The notes: generated by a model not told the origin, from the letters alone. A stretch of DNA of 64,000 bases from Lachnospiraceae bacterium (GCA_024684065.1 JAIKXO010000321.1:1-64000), one strand, 5' to 3'; shown: positions 35,003 through 44,501, counted from the first letter of the stretch. A program made the numbers and translations.

Positions 35003-35713
35003 GTGAACGGGGATATTCATGCCCTGACTTTTCGGGATCAGAAACCGGAAGGATCGGGCGGGTATTTGACCGAAGACAGGATCGAGGGCTTCATTCGTTC
35101 TCTTGACAGTGCAAACAGTGACTTTTTAAATGCCCTGGAAGAAAAAGCCCTTAAGGAAGAAATCCCTGTTATCAGGCCTGCCGTCCAGAATCTTCTTAAG
35201 CTCCTGCTTTCGATGAAGAGGCCGGAGAGGATACTAGAGGTCGGGGCAGCAGTTGGGTTTTCCGCGATCTTCATGACGGAATATTCAGATGCTGATATAG
35301 TTACGATAGAAAAATATGAGCCAAGGATAGCTTTATTAAGGGATAATATAGAGGCATCCGGCAGGAAAGACAGGATCAAAGTGCTTGAAGGAGATGCGGG
35401 CGATATTCTTAAAACGCTCGTTGGGAAAAAGGAGCATTTTGATTTTGTTTTCATGGATGCCGCAAAGGCCCAGTATATTAATTATCTGCCGGCAGTCCTT
35501 AAGCTTCTTGAAAACGGCGGCCTGCTTGTTTCCGATAATGTGCTTCAGGATGGGGATGTGATAGAGTCAAGGTTTATAATAAAAAGAAGGAACCGGACCA
35601 TACATGCCAGGATGAGGGAGTATCTGTACGCGCTGACCCACAGCGATGAGCTTGTCACAAGCATACTGCCCATAGCGGACGGGATAACGGTAAGTGTTAA
35701 GAACGTAAAATGA
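35003..35713 (+). CDS. trmR: tRNA 5-hydroxyuridine methyltransferase (O-methyltransferase, TrmR/YrrM)
   Basis: A 236-residue class I SAM methyltransferase of the catechol-O-methyltransferase type. Motif I is ILEVGAAVGFSAIFM, and FDFVFMDAAKAQYINYL holds the metal-binding Asp region, with VSDNVLQDG further on. In B. subtilis TrmR methylates 5-hydroxyuridine at position 34. A GTG start directly follows the mltG-like stop, with GAGGGTGAG upstream. It overlaps trhP by four bases, so the hydroxylation and methylation enzymes are coupled. Confidence 0.88.
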   Translation: MNGDIHALTFRDQKPEGSGGYLTEDRIEGFIRSLDSANSDFLNALEEKALKEEIPVIRPAVQNLLKLLLSMKRPERILEVGAAVGFSAIFMTEYSDADIVTIEKYEPRIALLRDNIEASGRKDRIKVLEGDAGDILKTLVGKKEHFDFVFMDAAKAQYINYLPAVLKLLENGGLLVSDNVLQDGDVIESRFIIKRRNRTIHARMREYLYALTHSDELVTSILPIADGITVSVKNVK

Positions 35714-36948
35714 TCAGAGAGAAGAAAGCAGACAGGAAGCCGGAGCTTTTGGTGCCTGCGGGAAGCTTAGAGGTTTTAAAGGCGGCGGTCACCTATGGCG
35801 CGGATGCCGTTTATATCGGAGGGGAAGCCTTCAGTCTAAGGGCAAAGGCGAAGAATTTTACATCCGCGGAAATGTCCGAGGGGATAGCGTTTGCCCACAG
35901 CCATGGCGTGAAGGTGTATGTGACGGCAAATATTTTTGCCCATAATAAAGACCTTAAAGAGGCAAGGGAGTATTTTAAGGAGCTTAACAGGATAAAGCCC
36001 GATGCGGTCATAATATCCGATCCCGGTCTTTTGCTGCTCTTTAAGGAGGAGTGCGAAGACATTGATCTTCATATCAGCACTCAGTTAAATAACACTAACT
36101 ATTTAACATACAGGTTCTGGCATGAACAGGGAGCAAAAAGGGTTGTTTCCGCAAGGGAGCTCTCTCTTAAGGAACTGAGGGAAATAAGGGAGAATATCCC
36201 GGAAGAGCTTGAGATAGAGACCTTTGTCCACGGGGCTATGTGCATCTCCTACTCGGGCAGATGCCTTCTCAGCAATTATCTTACGGGAAGGGACGCAAAC
36301 CGTGGGGAATGCACCCATCCCTGCCGTTGGAACTATTCCGTGGTTGAAGAAACGAGGCCCGGGGAGTATTTCCCGGTTTATGAGAATGAAAGGGGTACTT
36401 TCATCTTTAATTCCAGGGATCTTTGCATGATCGGGCATATCCCGGAGCTTACAGAGGCAGGGATAGACAGCTTTAAGATCGAGGGGAGAATGAAAACGGC
36501 TCTTTATGTCGCATCGGCCGCGAGAACCTATAGAAAGGCCCTTGACGATTTTTTTGAGGACCCGTCAAAATACGAAAATAACATCCCATGGTATCTAAAT
36601 GAAATATCGAAATGCACCTACAGGCAATATACGACGGGATTCTTTTTCGGTAAGCCTTCGGAGGAAGCTCAGATCTATGACAACAGTACCTATATAAAGG
36701 ATGCCGTTTATCTGGGCATGGTTTCGGATATCTCGGACGGACGTATTGTCATAGAACAGAAAAATAAATTCTGTGTCGGTGACAGGATCGAAGTCATGAA
36801 GCCGGATGGGACGGATATAGAATGCAGCGTGATCTCCATAAGAAACGAAGAGGGAGAGGAGATGGACTCGGCCCCGCACCCAAAGCAGAAGCTGTTTGTT
36901 AAGCTGAGCGGGGAAGGTTTTGATAAATATGACATTCTTAGGATATAA
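35710..36948 (+). CDS. trhP: tRNA 5-hydroxyuridine synthesis protein (U32 peptidase family, TrhP)
   Basis: A 412-residue U32 family protein. It starts with KPELLVPAGSLEVLKAAVTYGADAVYIGG and holds the signature ETFVHGAMCISYSGRCLLSNYLTGRDANRGECTHPCRW, whose cysteines likely bind iron-sulfur; here the parts are cited by position, about residues 171-210. TrhP-type proteins make 5-hydroxyuridine at tRNA position 34 using prephenate. B. subtilis has two subunits (yrrN, yrrO); only one gene is seen here. Adjacent trmR would methylate the product. Confidence 0.9.
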   Translation: MIREKKADRKPELLVPAGSLEVLKAAVTYGADAVYIGGEAFSLRAKAKNFTSAEMSEGIAFAHSHGVKVYVTANIFAHNKDLKEAREYFKELNRIKPDAVIISDPGLLLLFKEECEDIDLHISTQLNNTNYLTYRFWHEQGAKRVVSARELSLKELREIRENIPEELEIETFVHGAMCISYSGRCLLSNYLTGRDANRGECTHPCRWNYSVVEETRPGEYFPVYENERGTFIFNSRDLCMIGHIPELTEAGIDSFKIEGRMKTALYVASAARTYRKALDDFFEDPSKYENNIPWYLNEISKCTYRQYTTGFFFGKPSEEAQIYDNSTYIKDAVYLGMVSDISDGRIVIEQKNKFCVGDRIEVMKPDGTDIECSVISIRNEEGEEMDSAPHPKQKLFVKLSGEGFDKYDILRI

Positions 36949-36960
36949 GGGGAGAAGGAT

Positions 36961-37899
36961 ATGAGTCTTTTATCGGTGGTGGTGCCCTGCTATAACGAGG
37001 AAGAGGCGATCCCGCTTTTTTATGAGGAAATGCAGAAGACAACTGAGGATTTTTCCGCCGAATTTCCCGAAACGGAATTTGAGCTGATCTTTATTGATGA
37101 CGGCTCAAAGGATAAAACCCTTGAGAGACTTAAGGAACTTAGAAAGAAGGACGAGCGGGTACACTATGTTTCCTTTTCGAGGAATTTCGGTAAGGAAGCG
37201 GGTATCTACGCGGGACTTGACCATTCGCACGGGGATTACGTGGTTATTATGGATGTGGATCTTCAGGACCCTCCCTCGCTTCTTAAGGACATGTACAGGG
37301 CGGTTGCTAAGGAGGGCTATGATTCGGCCGCGACCAGAAGGGTCACAAGAGAGGGCGAGCCTGTGATCCGTTCTTTTTTCGCGAGGATGTTCTACAGGAT
37401 CATCAACAGGCTTTCGAAGACAGAGATAGTGGATGGTGCCAGGGACTACAGGATAATGACCAGAAAGATGGCGGATGCCATTCTGTCCATGAAGGAGTAT
37501 AACCGTTTTACGAAGGGGATATACGGCTGGGTAGGGTTTGAGACCAAATGGTTTGAGTACGAGAATATCGAAAGGGCAGCAGGCGAGACCAAATGGTCTT
37601 TCTGGAAGCTGTTTTTATACTCGATAGAAGGAATAGTCGCGTTTTCTACGGCGCCCCTTGCCCTGGCCGCTTTACTGGGCATTACCTTTACACTGGTGGC
37701 CTTTATCATGATAATCGTCATAATAATAAAGACCCTTGTTTATGGAGACCCGACAAGCGGATGGCCGTCTATGACCTGTATCATCGTATTCATCGGAGGG
37801 ATACAGCTCTTCTGTATGGGAGTCATAGGGGAGTATCTTGCGAAAGCCTATATGGAAACAAAAAGCAGACCGATTTATATTGCCAGGGAATATGAATAA
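36961..37899 (+). CDS. Glycosyltransferase family 2 with C-terminal membrane helices (DPM1/GtrB-like)
   Basis: A 312-residue enzyme. The GT-A fold begins LLSVVVPCYNEEEAIPLF, with the DDGSKDKT donor site and DVDLQDPP metal motif. Two membrane helices lie near the C terminus (about 230-255 and 268-290). Such proteins transfer a sugar to undecaprenyl phosphate for surface glycan modification. ATG 36961 follows GGGGAGAAGG, 12 bases after trhP. It abuts a second family 2 enzyme. Confidence 0.9.
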   Translation: MSLLSVVVPCYNEEEAIPLFYEEMQKTTEDFSAEFPETEFELIFIDDGSKDKTLERLKELRKKDERVHYVSFSRNFGKEAGIYAGLDHSHGDYVVIMDVDLQDPPSLLKDMYRAVAKEGYDSAATRRVTREGEPVIRSFFARMFYRIINRLSKTEIVDGARDYRIMTRKMADAILSMKEYNRFTKGIYGWVGFETKWFEYENIERAAGETKWSFWKLFLYSIEGIVAFSTAPLALAALLGITFTLVAFIMIIVIIIKTLVYGDPTSGWPSMTCIIVFIGGIQLFCMGVIGEYLAKAYMETKSRPIYIAREYE

Positions 37900-38907
37900 A
37901 TGAAGCTGATAATACAGATCCCCTGCCTGAATGAGGCGGAGACTTTGGAGATCGCTCTGAATGACCTGCCAAAAAAGATCGACGGGGTTGATAAAATAGA
38001 ATATCTGATCATTAATGACGGAAGCGTGGATAATACCGTCGAGGTCGCAAGAAACTGGGGCGTTGACTATATCGTCAGCTTTAAGAGAAACAAGGGCCTC
38101 GCAAAGGGCTTCATGGCGGGTATTGATGCCTGTCTTCGCAACGGAGCGGATATAATCGTAAATACCGACGCGGACAATCAGTACTGCGGAGCGGATATTG
38201 AAAAGCTGATAAGGCCGATCCTTGACGGGAAGGCGGAGATCGTCATCGGCGAGAGACCTATCGACAACACCGAGCATTTTTCGCCTCTTAAGAAAAAACT
38301 GCAGCATCTTGGGAGCTATGTCGTACGCATCGCCTCCAAAACGGACATCCCGGATGCCCCAAGCGGATTCAGGGCGTTTTCCAGGGATGCGGCCATGCAT
38401 TTAAACGTCATGAACAATTACACCTATACCCTGGAAACGATAGTTCAGGCCGGAAGAACAAATATGGCCATAACCTCTGTTCCCGTGCGTACTAACGGGG
38501 AACTTAGAAAATCCAGGCTCTTTCACAGTATGGGCGGTTATATCAAAAGGTCGGTGCTTACGATAATCAGGGCTTTTATGATGTACAGATCCCTTACATT
38601 CTTCTCCATTCTCGGCCTGATACCGTTTTTGACGGGTATCATCATAATGCTCAGATTCTTAATATTCTATTTTATGGGTGAGGGAACCGGGCATATCCAG
38701 TCGCTGATCCTTGCAAGCACTCTGATCATGCTTGGGTTCATGACATTTATCGTAGGGCTTCAGGCGGATGTCATAGCCAATAACAGGAAGCTTTTGGAAG
38801 ATATCCAGTACAGGGTCAGGAGGCTTGATTATAAAGAAGACTTAAGGGAGGCAGAGGAAGCTTCCGGGGAAGGAAGGGTCGTAAAAGAAGGCGGAGAAAA
38901 TGAGTAA
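37900..38907 (+). CDS. Glycosyltransferase family 2 (DPM1-like)
   Basis: A 335-residue glycosyltransferase with IIQIPCLNEAETLEIAL, NDGSVDNT and the metal motif NTDADNQY. Two C-terminal membrane segments (about 230-250 and 262-285) match polyprenyl-phosphate glycosyltransferases. The ATG follows the previous stop with no gap, and it overlaps the next gene by eight bases, marking one translationally coupled operon. Substrate sugar unknown. Confidence 0.9.
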   Translation: MKLIIQIPCLNEAETLEIALNDLPKKIDGVDKIEYLIINDGSVDNTVEVARNWGVDYIVSFKRNKGLAKGFMAGIDACLRNGADIIVNTDADNQYCGADIEKLIRPILDGKAEIVIGERPIDNTEHFSPLKKKLQHLGSYVVRIASKTDIPDAPSGFRAFSRDAAMHLNVMNNYTYTLETIVQAGRTNMAITSVPVRTNGELRKSRLFHSMGGYIKRSVLTIIRAFMMYRSLTFFSILGLIPFLTGIIIMLRFLIFYFMGEGTGHIQSLILASTLIMLGFMTFIVGLQADVIANNRKLLEDIQYRVRRLDYKEDLREAEEASGEGRVVKEGGENE

Positions 38908-40045
38908 GCATCTTGTCCTTATAGGGCCCGTATACCCGTATAAGAGCGGCATAGCCCATTATACGGGGCTTCTGCACAGGGCCTTAAGCGCAGAGTATGA
39001 CACAAGGCTGATATCATATAAAATGCAGTATCCGAAGCTCCTTTTCAGAAAAGAGCAGAAGGATTATTCAAGCGATGCCTTTAAAGCGGAAAATGCTGAA
39101 TTTCTCATAAATACCGCGAATCCGATAAACATCCTTAACACAGCTTCAGATATCATAAAAAGAAAGCCGGATGCCGTTATCATAGAATGGTGGCATCCTT
39201 ATTTTGCACCCTGCTACTGCATTCTGACGGGGAGGCTCAGGAAAGCGGGAATTAAGATATTATTCCTCTGTCATAACGTATTTCCGCACGAGAGATTTGT
39301 ATTAGACAGATTCCTGACCAGGCGTACCCTTTCCCGGGGTGACTGCTTCGTGCTTCATTCCAGGGAGGAAGCTTCGGACCTTCTGTCCATAAAATCCGAT
39401 GCTTCCTACAGGATAAATCCCCACCCCACCTATCAGGCTTTTAATCTTTCCGGCCTTAAACAGGAGGAAGCAAGGGAGCTTTTAGGGCTTAAGAATGATG
39501 CTAAAATGATTCTTTTTTTCGGCTTTATCCGGGACTATAAGGGTCTTAAGCATCTGATAAGGGCACTTTCGGTTTTAAGAGATAAAGGCAGCGCCCTGAT
39601 CTCTGAAGGATTTAAGCTCTATATCGTCGGTGATTTTTCAGGCCCTGAAGACAGGGAAAGATACATATCTCTGATAGAGGAGGAGAAGGTAGCTTCCTAT
39701 ATCGAGATTGTTGACGGATATGTGCCGGATAATGAGGTTGAGAAATATTTTGCAGCCTGCGATCTGGTGGTGCTGCCTTATGAGTCGGCGACCCAGAGCG
39801 GTATAATCCAGATAGCGTTTGGCTTTGAAAAGCCTGTTATCGCAACAAGGGTCGGGGGGCTTCCGGATGCGGTCGATGACGGAGTTACCGGAATTCTGGT
39901 AGAGCCGGGAGATCCCGGGGCATTGGCCGGAGCCATTGAAACGGCCTACGACAGGGGTATGGAAGGATTTACCGAAAATATCAGGGCTTCTAAGTATAAA
40001 TTTTCATGGGAGCGCATGGTCAGGACCATTGGGGAACTGTTATGA
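38900..40045 (+). CDS. Glycosyltransferase family 4
   Basis: A 381-residue GT-B enzyme. The N-terminal domain holds VYPYKSGIAHYTGLL and the C-terminal donor-binding part has LPYESATQSGIIQIAFGFEKPVIATRVGGLPDAV, the typical E-x7-E region at about residues 293-326. GGAG precedes the ATG, and it overlaps the preceding gene by eight bases and the following by four. Likely builds a surface polysaccharide. Confidence 0.9.
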   Translation: MSKHLVLIGPVYPYKSGIAHYTGLLHRALSAEYDTRLISYKMQYPKLLFRKEQKDYSSDAFKAENAEFLINTANPINILNTASDIIKRKPDAVIIEWWHPYFAPCYCILTGRLRKAGIKILFLCHNVFPHERFVLDRFLTRRTLSRGDCFVLHSREEASDLLSIKSDASYRINPHPTYQAFNLSGLKQEEARELLGLKNDAKMILFFGFIRDYKGLKHLIRALSVLRDKGSALISEGFKLYIVGDFSGPEDRERYISLIEEEKVASYIEIVDGYVPDNEVEKYFAACDLVVLPYESATQSGIIQIAFGFEKPVIATRVGGLPDAVDDGVTGILVEPGDPGALAGAIETAYDRGMEGFTENIRASKYKFSWERMVRTIGELL

Positions 40046-40875
40046 ATATTTCGATTATTACGGTCTGCATGAATGCCGGGGATTCGATAGTAAAGACCAT
40101 AAAATCCGTACTGGCGCAGGATTACAGGGACTTTGAATATATCATCAAGGACGGTGGATCGTCTGACGATACGCTGAAGACAGCGTATTCCTTTAAGGAG
40201 GGATTCGCTAAAAAGGGTATTCCCTACAGGATCATATCGGAGAAGGATGAAGGCATATATGATGCCATGAACAAGTCAGTCAGGGAGGCTCAGGGAAAGT
40301 GGATCAATTTCATGAATTCGGGCGACTGCTTTTACAGCAGCGAGACACTCTCTGCCATCTTTAAGAAAAGCAATTATGTAAATGACGGGATACTTTACGG
40401 AGACGCCATAGAATATGAATACGGGCATTATTACAGATTCCGGAAATCCTTTGAATCCATAGAGTTCACCATGCCGTTCTCGCACCAGTCGGCTTTTGTG
40501 AACAGGGAGCTTCTGATCCGTTATCCGTTTAAGCTGGAATACCCGATAGGAGCGGATTACGATTTTCTGCTCTCCATGTATAAGAAGGGATATCATTTTA
40601 AAGATACAGGTGTTATTGTATGCATAATCTCCAAGGACGGGGTGTCATCAATAAGGCTCTATGATACCTACATGGAGAGCCTTAAGATACGGACTGCCCA
40701 TGGTGCCAGGATGCCTTCCGAGGGAAGCATTAAGAGAAGCATAAAAATGAGTGAGCTTAAGCAGTATGTCATGGATCATTTTCCGGGTGGAATAAAAAAG
40801 CAGATAAGAAAGATCCAATGGGCAGTAAGGGGGCAGAATATCAAGGTTGAGCTTCCCGAGTGGGCTGAAAACTGA
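40042..40875 (+). CDS. Glycosyltransferase family 2
   Basis: A 277-residue enzyme with the GT-A start NISIITVCMNAGDSIVKTI and KDGGSSDDTL, then FMNSGDCFY in place of the DxD motif. It resembles WcaA/WbbD-type transferases. ATG 40042 overlaps the GT4 stop by four bases and has GGGGA upstream; an earlier frame from 40006 would give a longer protein without a family match. Last gene of the plus-strand glycosyltransferase run. Confidence 0.87.
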   Translation: MNISIITVCMNAGDSIVKTIKSVLAQDYRDFEYIIKDGGSSDDTLKTAYSFKEGFAKKGIPYRIISEKDEGIYDAMNKSVREAQGKWINFMNSGDCFYSSETLSAIFKKSNYVNDGILYGDAIEYEYGHYYRFRKSFESIEFTMPFSHQSAFVNRELLIRYPFKLEYPIGADYDFLLSMYKKGYHFKDTGVIVCIISKDGVSSIRLYDTYMESLKIRTAHGARMPSEGSIKRSIKMSELKQYVMDHFPGGIKKQIRKIQWAVRGQNIKVELPEWAEN

Positions 40876-40965
40876 GCCGGTAAGGGCAATATTGTCAGCA
40901 GTCATTGATCCGTATCCGTGATCAGCATTCATTTGCCGGCATCCGGCAGCCGGAATCTCTTTTAT

Positions 40966-42132
40966 TCAGGCACGCTTAAACAGCTTAACAAGCTCCGAGT
41001 GCAGCTTTGAGATGATATCATCCCAATTGTAATATTTCTTTATATATCTTATTTCCTCTGCGCGAAGCTGATTACTGTCGGGCGGGGCCTCATTAAAGAA
41101 AATGAATGCTTCCGCAAGGGAGGAAACGTCCGAAGCCTTCACTATAGTACCGAATTTTCCGTTATTAGTGATATCGCCTGCCGCAGAACAGGCATCGGAG
41201 GCGATTATATAGCATCCGTTTGAAGCCGCTTCAAGCAAGGCAAAGCCAAAGGATTCGCTTCTTGATGGAAATGCGAAAATACGTGCCTTTCTGTAGAGGT
41301 CTGAAAGCTGTTTCCTGTCGGATATCGGACCCGTGAAGGTAATTCTGTCCTTTAATTCCTGATGTTCTTTATAAAATTCAGCTACCTTCGGCCCGAAAGA
41401 AGGGGTTACGGGACCTGCAAGGCAGAGTGAATAGTCATGTTTTCCGGCGCTTTCCGCGAAAGCATCAAGCAGGATATCGGTGCCTTTTTCGGGTGTGCCG
41501 AGGTTTCCTACCGTCAGTATCATATCGGACTTTTCAGGGACTGTATCCGCCTGCAGACCGTCCTTATCTGTGGCCGCTTCAGGCAGATCTTTTTCATCCT
41601 GTCCGGATCCGGAGGGTTCTTCGTAGAAGCCGTTAGGGATGAATATTACCTTATCCTTAAAACGGGCGCTTAATGCCGTATGCATCCTGGTGTTTTCCAC
41701 GGAGGCGATGTCAGCCTGTTTTATAACGGCCCGTTTTATCATACCCTTAAGCCCGAAGCGGAAAACATCCTTAAAGCCCTTCTCATTCATATCAAGCTTT
41801 AAATATATCTTTCCCATGGGATTATATTTACGGAAAACGCGTTCATAAAAAAAAGAAGTCGCATTTAAGTGATATATATTCAATATGTCAATTGAAGACG
41901 ACTCGTATTTTAAATAATGCATTCCGTCATAGATACGCCCGAACGGGGATTTTTTCGCAAATACAAGCTTAAGCCCGTCTGTCTTGGACGAAAGATCCGG
42001 ATAGTCCCCGTTTTCCCATGTGACGATCTCACTCTGAAATCCATGGTTCTTATACAGCTTATAAGGGATCATCCCCACATCCTTCAAAAGATGTACATTT
42101 TCAGTTTGCAGATAAAGAGTGACGAATTTCAT
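40966..42132 (-). CDS. Glycosyltransferase family 4
   Basis: A 388-residue GT-B enzyme on the opposite strand. The donor-binding C-terminal region contains LTVGNLGTPEKGTDILLDAF and ARIFAFPSRSESFGFALLEAASNG. The N-terminal acceptor domain is less conserved. It converges with the plus-strand glycosyltransferases. The upstream gap carries a minus-strand terminator, so it may need its own promoter. No clear ribosome site is seen before ATG 42132. Confidence 0.87.
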   Translation of the reverse strand: MKFVTLYLQTENVHLLKDVGMIPYKLYKNHGFQSEIVTWENGDYPDLSSKTDGLKLVFAKKSPFGRIYDGMHYLKYESSSIDILNIYHLNATSFFYERVFRKYNPMGKIYLKLDMNEKGFKDVFRFGLKGMIKRAVIKQADIASVENTRMHTALSARFKDKVIFIPNGFYEEPSGSGQDEKDLPEAATDKDGLQADTVPEKSDMILTVGNLGTPEKGTDILLDAFAESAGKHDYSLCLAGPVTPSFGPKVAEFYKEHQELKDRITFTGPISDRKQLSDLYRKARIFAFPSRSESFGFALLEAASNGCYIIASDACSAAGDITNNGKFGTIVKASDVSSLAEAFIFFNEAPPDSNQLRAEEIRYIKKYYNWDDIISKLHSELVKLFKRA

Positions 42133-42153
42133 TCGGATAATATTTTTTGAGAC

Positions 42154-42180
42154 AAAAAAACATCTGTTTGTAGATGTTTT
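42154..42180 (-). terminator. Terminator between two minus-strand glycosyltransferases
   Basis: On the minus strand AAAACATCT-ACAAAC-AGATGTTTT followed by a run of seven T in total. It lies after the GT2 gene (42252-43115) and before the GT4 gene. Confidence 0.8.
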
Positions 42181-42251
42181 AAAGTGGCGGATTTATATAG
42201 CAGATCCGGTTATTATCAGTATCGGGGAAAACCTGTCAGACCGGTCTTCCC

Positions 42252-43115
42252 TTAGTTCTTTATGTGGTCATAGATGACCCTTTCCAGATAAGCGAGGGCG
42301 AAAGCAGCTTCAAAAATAATGTCCTGAAGCGGATCGGTATGCAGATAATACTTGTTATAGATCCTGAAGCTTTTATGGAAATGGCGGAAAGCCCTTGCCT
42401 TGGAATTATTGTTCAGCTTTTTGATCGTGGTTGAATGAAGATGGTCATAACGCTCCTTTGTAAGGACGCCCACATAGTAGCCATTGAGCATAAGGCGGTA
42501 CGACATCATCATCTCCTCGCAGTAAAGGAAAGTCCTGTTGTCCATTCCGCCGATCTTCTCATAGGCTTCCCTCGAGATCACAAAGAAAGAACCGTCGACA
42601 ACCCCTACTCGTTCGAGCTCCTTTTTGGAGGAGGTCACCCTTTTCTTTATAGCTTTCTTATGAATATTATAGATGATAAGAAAAAGGCTCTCAATAACTC
42701 CGGCAAAGCTCGGAAGATTCCAGGCGTTATAGCCCTGATTGACTACAGGAGCTATGATCCCGTACTGAGGGCGTTGTTTTATCGCGTTAAGGCAGGCAAG
42801 AGCCGCTTTATCCGTAAAATAAGCATCAGGATTAGCTACGAAAAGATAGTCGGAGCCGAAATTGTCGATCGCAAATCTCATCCCGAGATTATTTGCCTTG
42901 GCATAACCAAGGTTTTCCGGAGCAGAAATAACGGAAATCTTTTTGGGAGCTGAAGCTTTCGCCTCTTCCATTAAAGAAAGGGTATTATCCGTAGATCCGT
43001 TATTGACCAGGATAATGTGGTCGAATGCGGTATGGTCCTTTACTTTTTTTGCAAGCTCCGAAGAAAGATCTCCGTCATTATATGAAATGATTATCAGTGA
43101 TGTATTATTTTTCAT
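42252..43115 (-). CDS. Glycosyltransferase family 2 (rhamnosyltransferase-like)
   Basis: A 287-residue enzyme starting SLIIISYNDGDLSSELA with LVNNGSTDNTLSLM and the metal-type motif NPDAYF. The middle contains VVDGSFFVISREAYEKIGGMD, common in rhamnosyl- and galactofuranosyl-transferases such as WbbL. It lies 34 bases downstream of the HDOD gene on the minus strand, so it could share that promoter. Ribosome site weak. Confidence 0.88.
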   Translation of the reverse strand: MKNNTSLIIISYNDGDLSSELAKKVKDHTAFDHIILVNNGSTDNTLSLMEEAKASAPKKISVISAPENLGYAKANNLGMRFAIDNFGSDYLFVANPDAYFTDKAALACLNAIKQRPQYGIIAPVVNQGYNAWNLPSFAGVIESLFLIIYNIHKKAIKKRVTSSKKELERVGVVDGSFFVISREAYEKIGGMDNRTFLYCEEMMMSYRLMLNGYYVGVLTKERYDHLHSTTIKKLNNNSKARAFRHFHKSFRIYNKYYLHTDPLQDIIFEAAFALAYLERVIYDHIKN

Positions 43116-43149
43116 TATCAGAGTGTCTAGGTTTCAAAGTATCGAAATA

Positions 43150-44370
43150 TCAGAAGAACAGATCCCTGTACCATCTGAGGGAAGCAACATAAGCGCCGTA
43201 AATATCGTCATACGGAAGATTATTGACTACCACCAGCCTGTCTATTTCAAACCAGTCCGCATTTTCATAAAGAAGGATGAAATTATAGACGCTTGCAAGC
43301 TCTCCCTTTCCGTGTATGAGCGCATCCGAAATATCCTTGCTTACATTGAGTATCTCAAGAGCTTCGCTCATAGGTTTGTTCAGGATTATATCGAGACAGG
43401 AGAAAAGCCCTAACATAAAGAGCTCCTGATCCCTCATGGCCATTGAGAAAATAGGCGCAAGCTGTTCCGCAAACTTCGCGCGAAGCATTGAAAGCCTCGC
43501 GACCTCGCTCGGCCTGTCCTCGCAGAGCTGTTTGGTGACAGCCGTCGAAACCCATTTCTTAAGCTCACGCTGTCCTAAAAGGGCTGTTGCCTGACGGATA
43601 TTTGAAATCTTCGAATTGACCGTCATCTTGTTGACCATCTCCAAAAGAGAGATCGTAAGCGCGGCATCCCTTGAAATTACGTCCGCGGCCTTTGTCAGTT
43701 CGAAGTCGCTGTTGTTGATTATATTTAAAAGCTCTAAGTAGTTTATCTTTACCGGTGCTATCTGGCTGTCGCCCTTGGTAATGGGGGTACGGTAGAACTC
43801 ACCCTCGTAAAGCTGGTATCCGCCCTCGCGCTTTAGCTCCTCGAAAATCTCCAGTGAGGCGATATTTCCGGCAACAAGCTTTATATTGGGATATAGCTTT
43901 GAAAAGAATATCTTTGCTTTGCTTATGACTATCTTCTTATGGTCAAGGATAAGATAATCCATAAGGGCCAGGATATTCTTATATTCTTCGAAATCGGGCA
44001 CATCAAGCTTACGCATGGCAAACTGATAGCCTACATCTTTAAGGGCTTTGATACGCTCTATGTTTAAGGGCTGGGGCTTGATCGAATTATCTATAAGAAG
44101 GGCGATCCTGTTCGGAGGCGCAAGGCACTGCTCCTCTACGTCCGCAAAAAGAGAGATCGGGGAAAGAGGTATGAAGATGTCGCTTTCCGTCGCAAGACTG
44201 TCGATCCCCACGCTGTTAACTATTTCAAGACCGGTGATCACTCCGGCTCCGTCATTTATTCCGGTTCCAAGATAGCTGGGATTCTGGAGATAATTCTTCT
44301 TCTGCGAAAAAAGGGAATAAGCCTTTACCTCCATGTTTTCGTTAAATAATGGTATTAGGGTAGCTAACAT
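43150..44370 (-). CDS. EAL/HDOD domain protein with degenerate EAL part
   Basis: A 406-residue protein of the YuxH type. The N-terminal half (about 1-200) resembles an EAL phosphodiesterase fold but has no EAL motif or metal residues, for example IALLIDNSIKPQPLN and KLVAGNIASLEIFEEL. The C-terminal half (about 205-390) is an HDOD domain, starting NYLELLNIINNSDFELTKAADVISRD. Such proteins act in signalling rather than c-di-GMP hydrolysis. AAAGGAT precedes ATG 44370. It is divergent from the HU gene. Confidence 0.85.
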   Translation of the reverse strand: MLATLIPLFNENMEVKAYSLFSQKKNYLQNPSYLGTGINDGAGVITGLEIVNSVGIDSLATESDIFIPLSPISLFADVEEQCLAPPNRIALLIDNSIKPQPLNIERIKALKDVGYQFAMRKLDVPDFEEYKNILALMDYLILDHKKIVISKAKIFFSKLYPNIKLVAGNIASLEIFEELKREGGYQLYEGEFYRTPITKGDSQIAPVKINYLELLNIINNSDFELTKAADVISRDAALTISLLEMVNKMTVNSKISNIRQATALLGQRELKKWVSTAVTKQLCEDRPSEVARLSMLRAKFAEQLAPIFSMAMRDQELFMLGLFSCLDIILNKPMSEALEILNVSKDISDALIHGKGELASVYNFILLYENADWFEIDRLVVVNNLPYDDIYGAYVASLRWYRDLFF

Positions 44371-44432
44371 TTTTTTATCCTTTCGATCACGTTTGATAAG
44401 GAAATGCTAAGAGTGTCTACTTATCTAGCATC

Positions 44433-44461
44433 AGTTTACAACAAAATTGTTTTTTTAACAA
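44433..44461 (-). promoter_or_regulatory. Promoter of the HDOD gene
   Basis: On the minus strand TTGTTA (44456-44461), 17-base spacer, TAAACT (44433-44438). Predicted start near 44426, about 55 bases before the HDOD start. Confidence 0.5.
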
Positions 44462-44501
44462 CTATTTTTGCTTAAAACTGGTCTATTCTTACGGATTTCC
44501 C

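Noticed and set aside
37672..38400. Minus-strand frame of 242 codons opposite the glycosyltransferases
   Set aside because: Antisense to two clear GT2 genes, no ribosome site and no domain seen.
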